A DNA stretch of 64,000 bases, taken from assembly GCF_018100795.1 (NCBI RefSeq), contig NZ_JAGJDY010000008.1:186001-250000 (forward strand), written 5' to 3'. Of the stretch, positions 63,973 to 64,000 are shown in pieces (position 1 is the stretch's first letter; each line of letters opens with the position of its first letter). The notes under the pieces are model-generated. The model made no database searches. It was not told the origin of the DNA and saw only the letters and a list, made by a program, of their open reading frames with translations. The translations under genes and the position numbers were made by a program. The DNA is from Alteromonas sp. MMG017. Its GTDB lineage: Bacteria; Pseudomonadota; Gammaproteobacteria; Enterobacterales; Alteromonadaceae.

Positions 63973-64000
63973 TGGCTCCCCCTCCCCGATTCGAACGGGG
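63973..64000 (-). tRNA. tRNA gene, 3' part only, anticodon outside the window
   Basis: On the minus strand a complete T arm (CCCCG, loop TTCGAAT, CGGGG) leads to the 3' acceptor strand AGGGGGA, discriminator G and encoded CCA. The 5' strand would be UCCCCCU. A U at position 1 with discriminator G is compatible with tRNA-Asn or tRNA-Gln, but the anticodon is not visible and identity stays open. A short hairpin (GAGCCA with TGGCTC) overlaps the CCA end. Confidence 0.88.

Noticed and set aside
1..64000. CRISPR arrays, toxin-antitoxin pairs, restriction systems or other defence islands
   Set aside because: No regularly spaced repeats, cas-like, nuclease-helicase or TA-type gene pairs were recognised in any part of the window.

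Overview
The window reads as a chromosomal segment of a marine gammaproteobacterium close to Alteromonas (order Alteromonadales). This is inferred from gene order and protein style: prfB-lysS, prmB-aroC divergent from smrB, rnt beside the Na+-type flagellar T-ring gene motY, rsxABCDGE-nth, two large TonB-dependent receptors, and several secreted peptidases. Base composition is moderate and even. No prophage, integron or CRISPR array is visible, and the only clear mobile-type gene is one REP-associated (Y1/IS200-like) transposase.

Layout. 1-5.7 kb: end of a DUF2177 membrane protein, prfB with its programmed +1 frameshift, lysS, then a minus-strand trio (Hpt protein, RluA-type pseudouridine synthase, PanE-like reductase). 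5.9-11.1 kb: a double M16 peptidase lipoprotein, gshA and a lytic-transglycosylase-like lipoprotein. 11.1-12.3 kb: a transposase island with REP-like hairpins. 12.4-20 kb: an apparently sigma54-driven export and signalling operon: an unlisted 34-residue membrane microprotein, a HlyD/MacA adaptor, an ABC ATPase, two FtsX/MacB permeases, an NtrC-type regulator with a variant GAFTGA loop, and a histidine kinase with almost no periplasmic sensor. 20-25 kb: a 41-residue DUF3149 membrane protein behind tandem FNR sites and a Fur box, then smrB, prmB, aroC, an MFS transporter and an orphan protein. 25.3-30 kb: prkA-yeaH-spoVR. 30.3-31.7 kb: sodB and grxD. 32-39.6 kb: TonB receptor, ECF sigma, FecR, and a second, STN-bearing, paralogous TonB receptor. 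39.7-45.7 kb: bfd, a 2-Cys peroxiredoxin, rnt, motY behind a sigma28-type promoter, glpQ, gloA, an SDR and a cold-shock gene. 46-56.5 kb: a diguanylate cyclase and secreted or membrane hydrolases (esterase, M28, S9, alpha/beta hydrolase, amidohydrolase). 56.5-63.8 kb: a decayed nth fragment, nth, a 7-bp tandem repeat and the rsx operon. The window ends inside a tRNA gene.

The most unusual parts are: the sigma54/ABC/short-loop-kinase operon with its leading microprotein; a 9-mer (GTGGGTGTC) shared by the transposase-associated repeats and scattered, always on a codon boundary, through that operon; the yfiD-like FNR architecture in front of a DUF3149 microprotein; the paired receptors around one sigma/anti-sigma set; and the nth remnant together with a heptamer repeat at the rsxE-nth junction. 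All assignments come from reading sequence and remembered family features. No database search was run.
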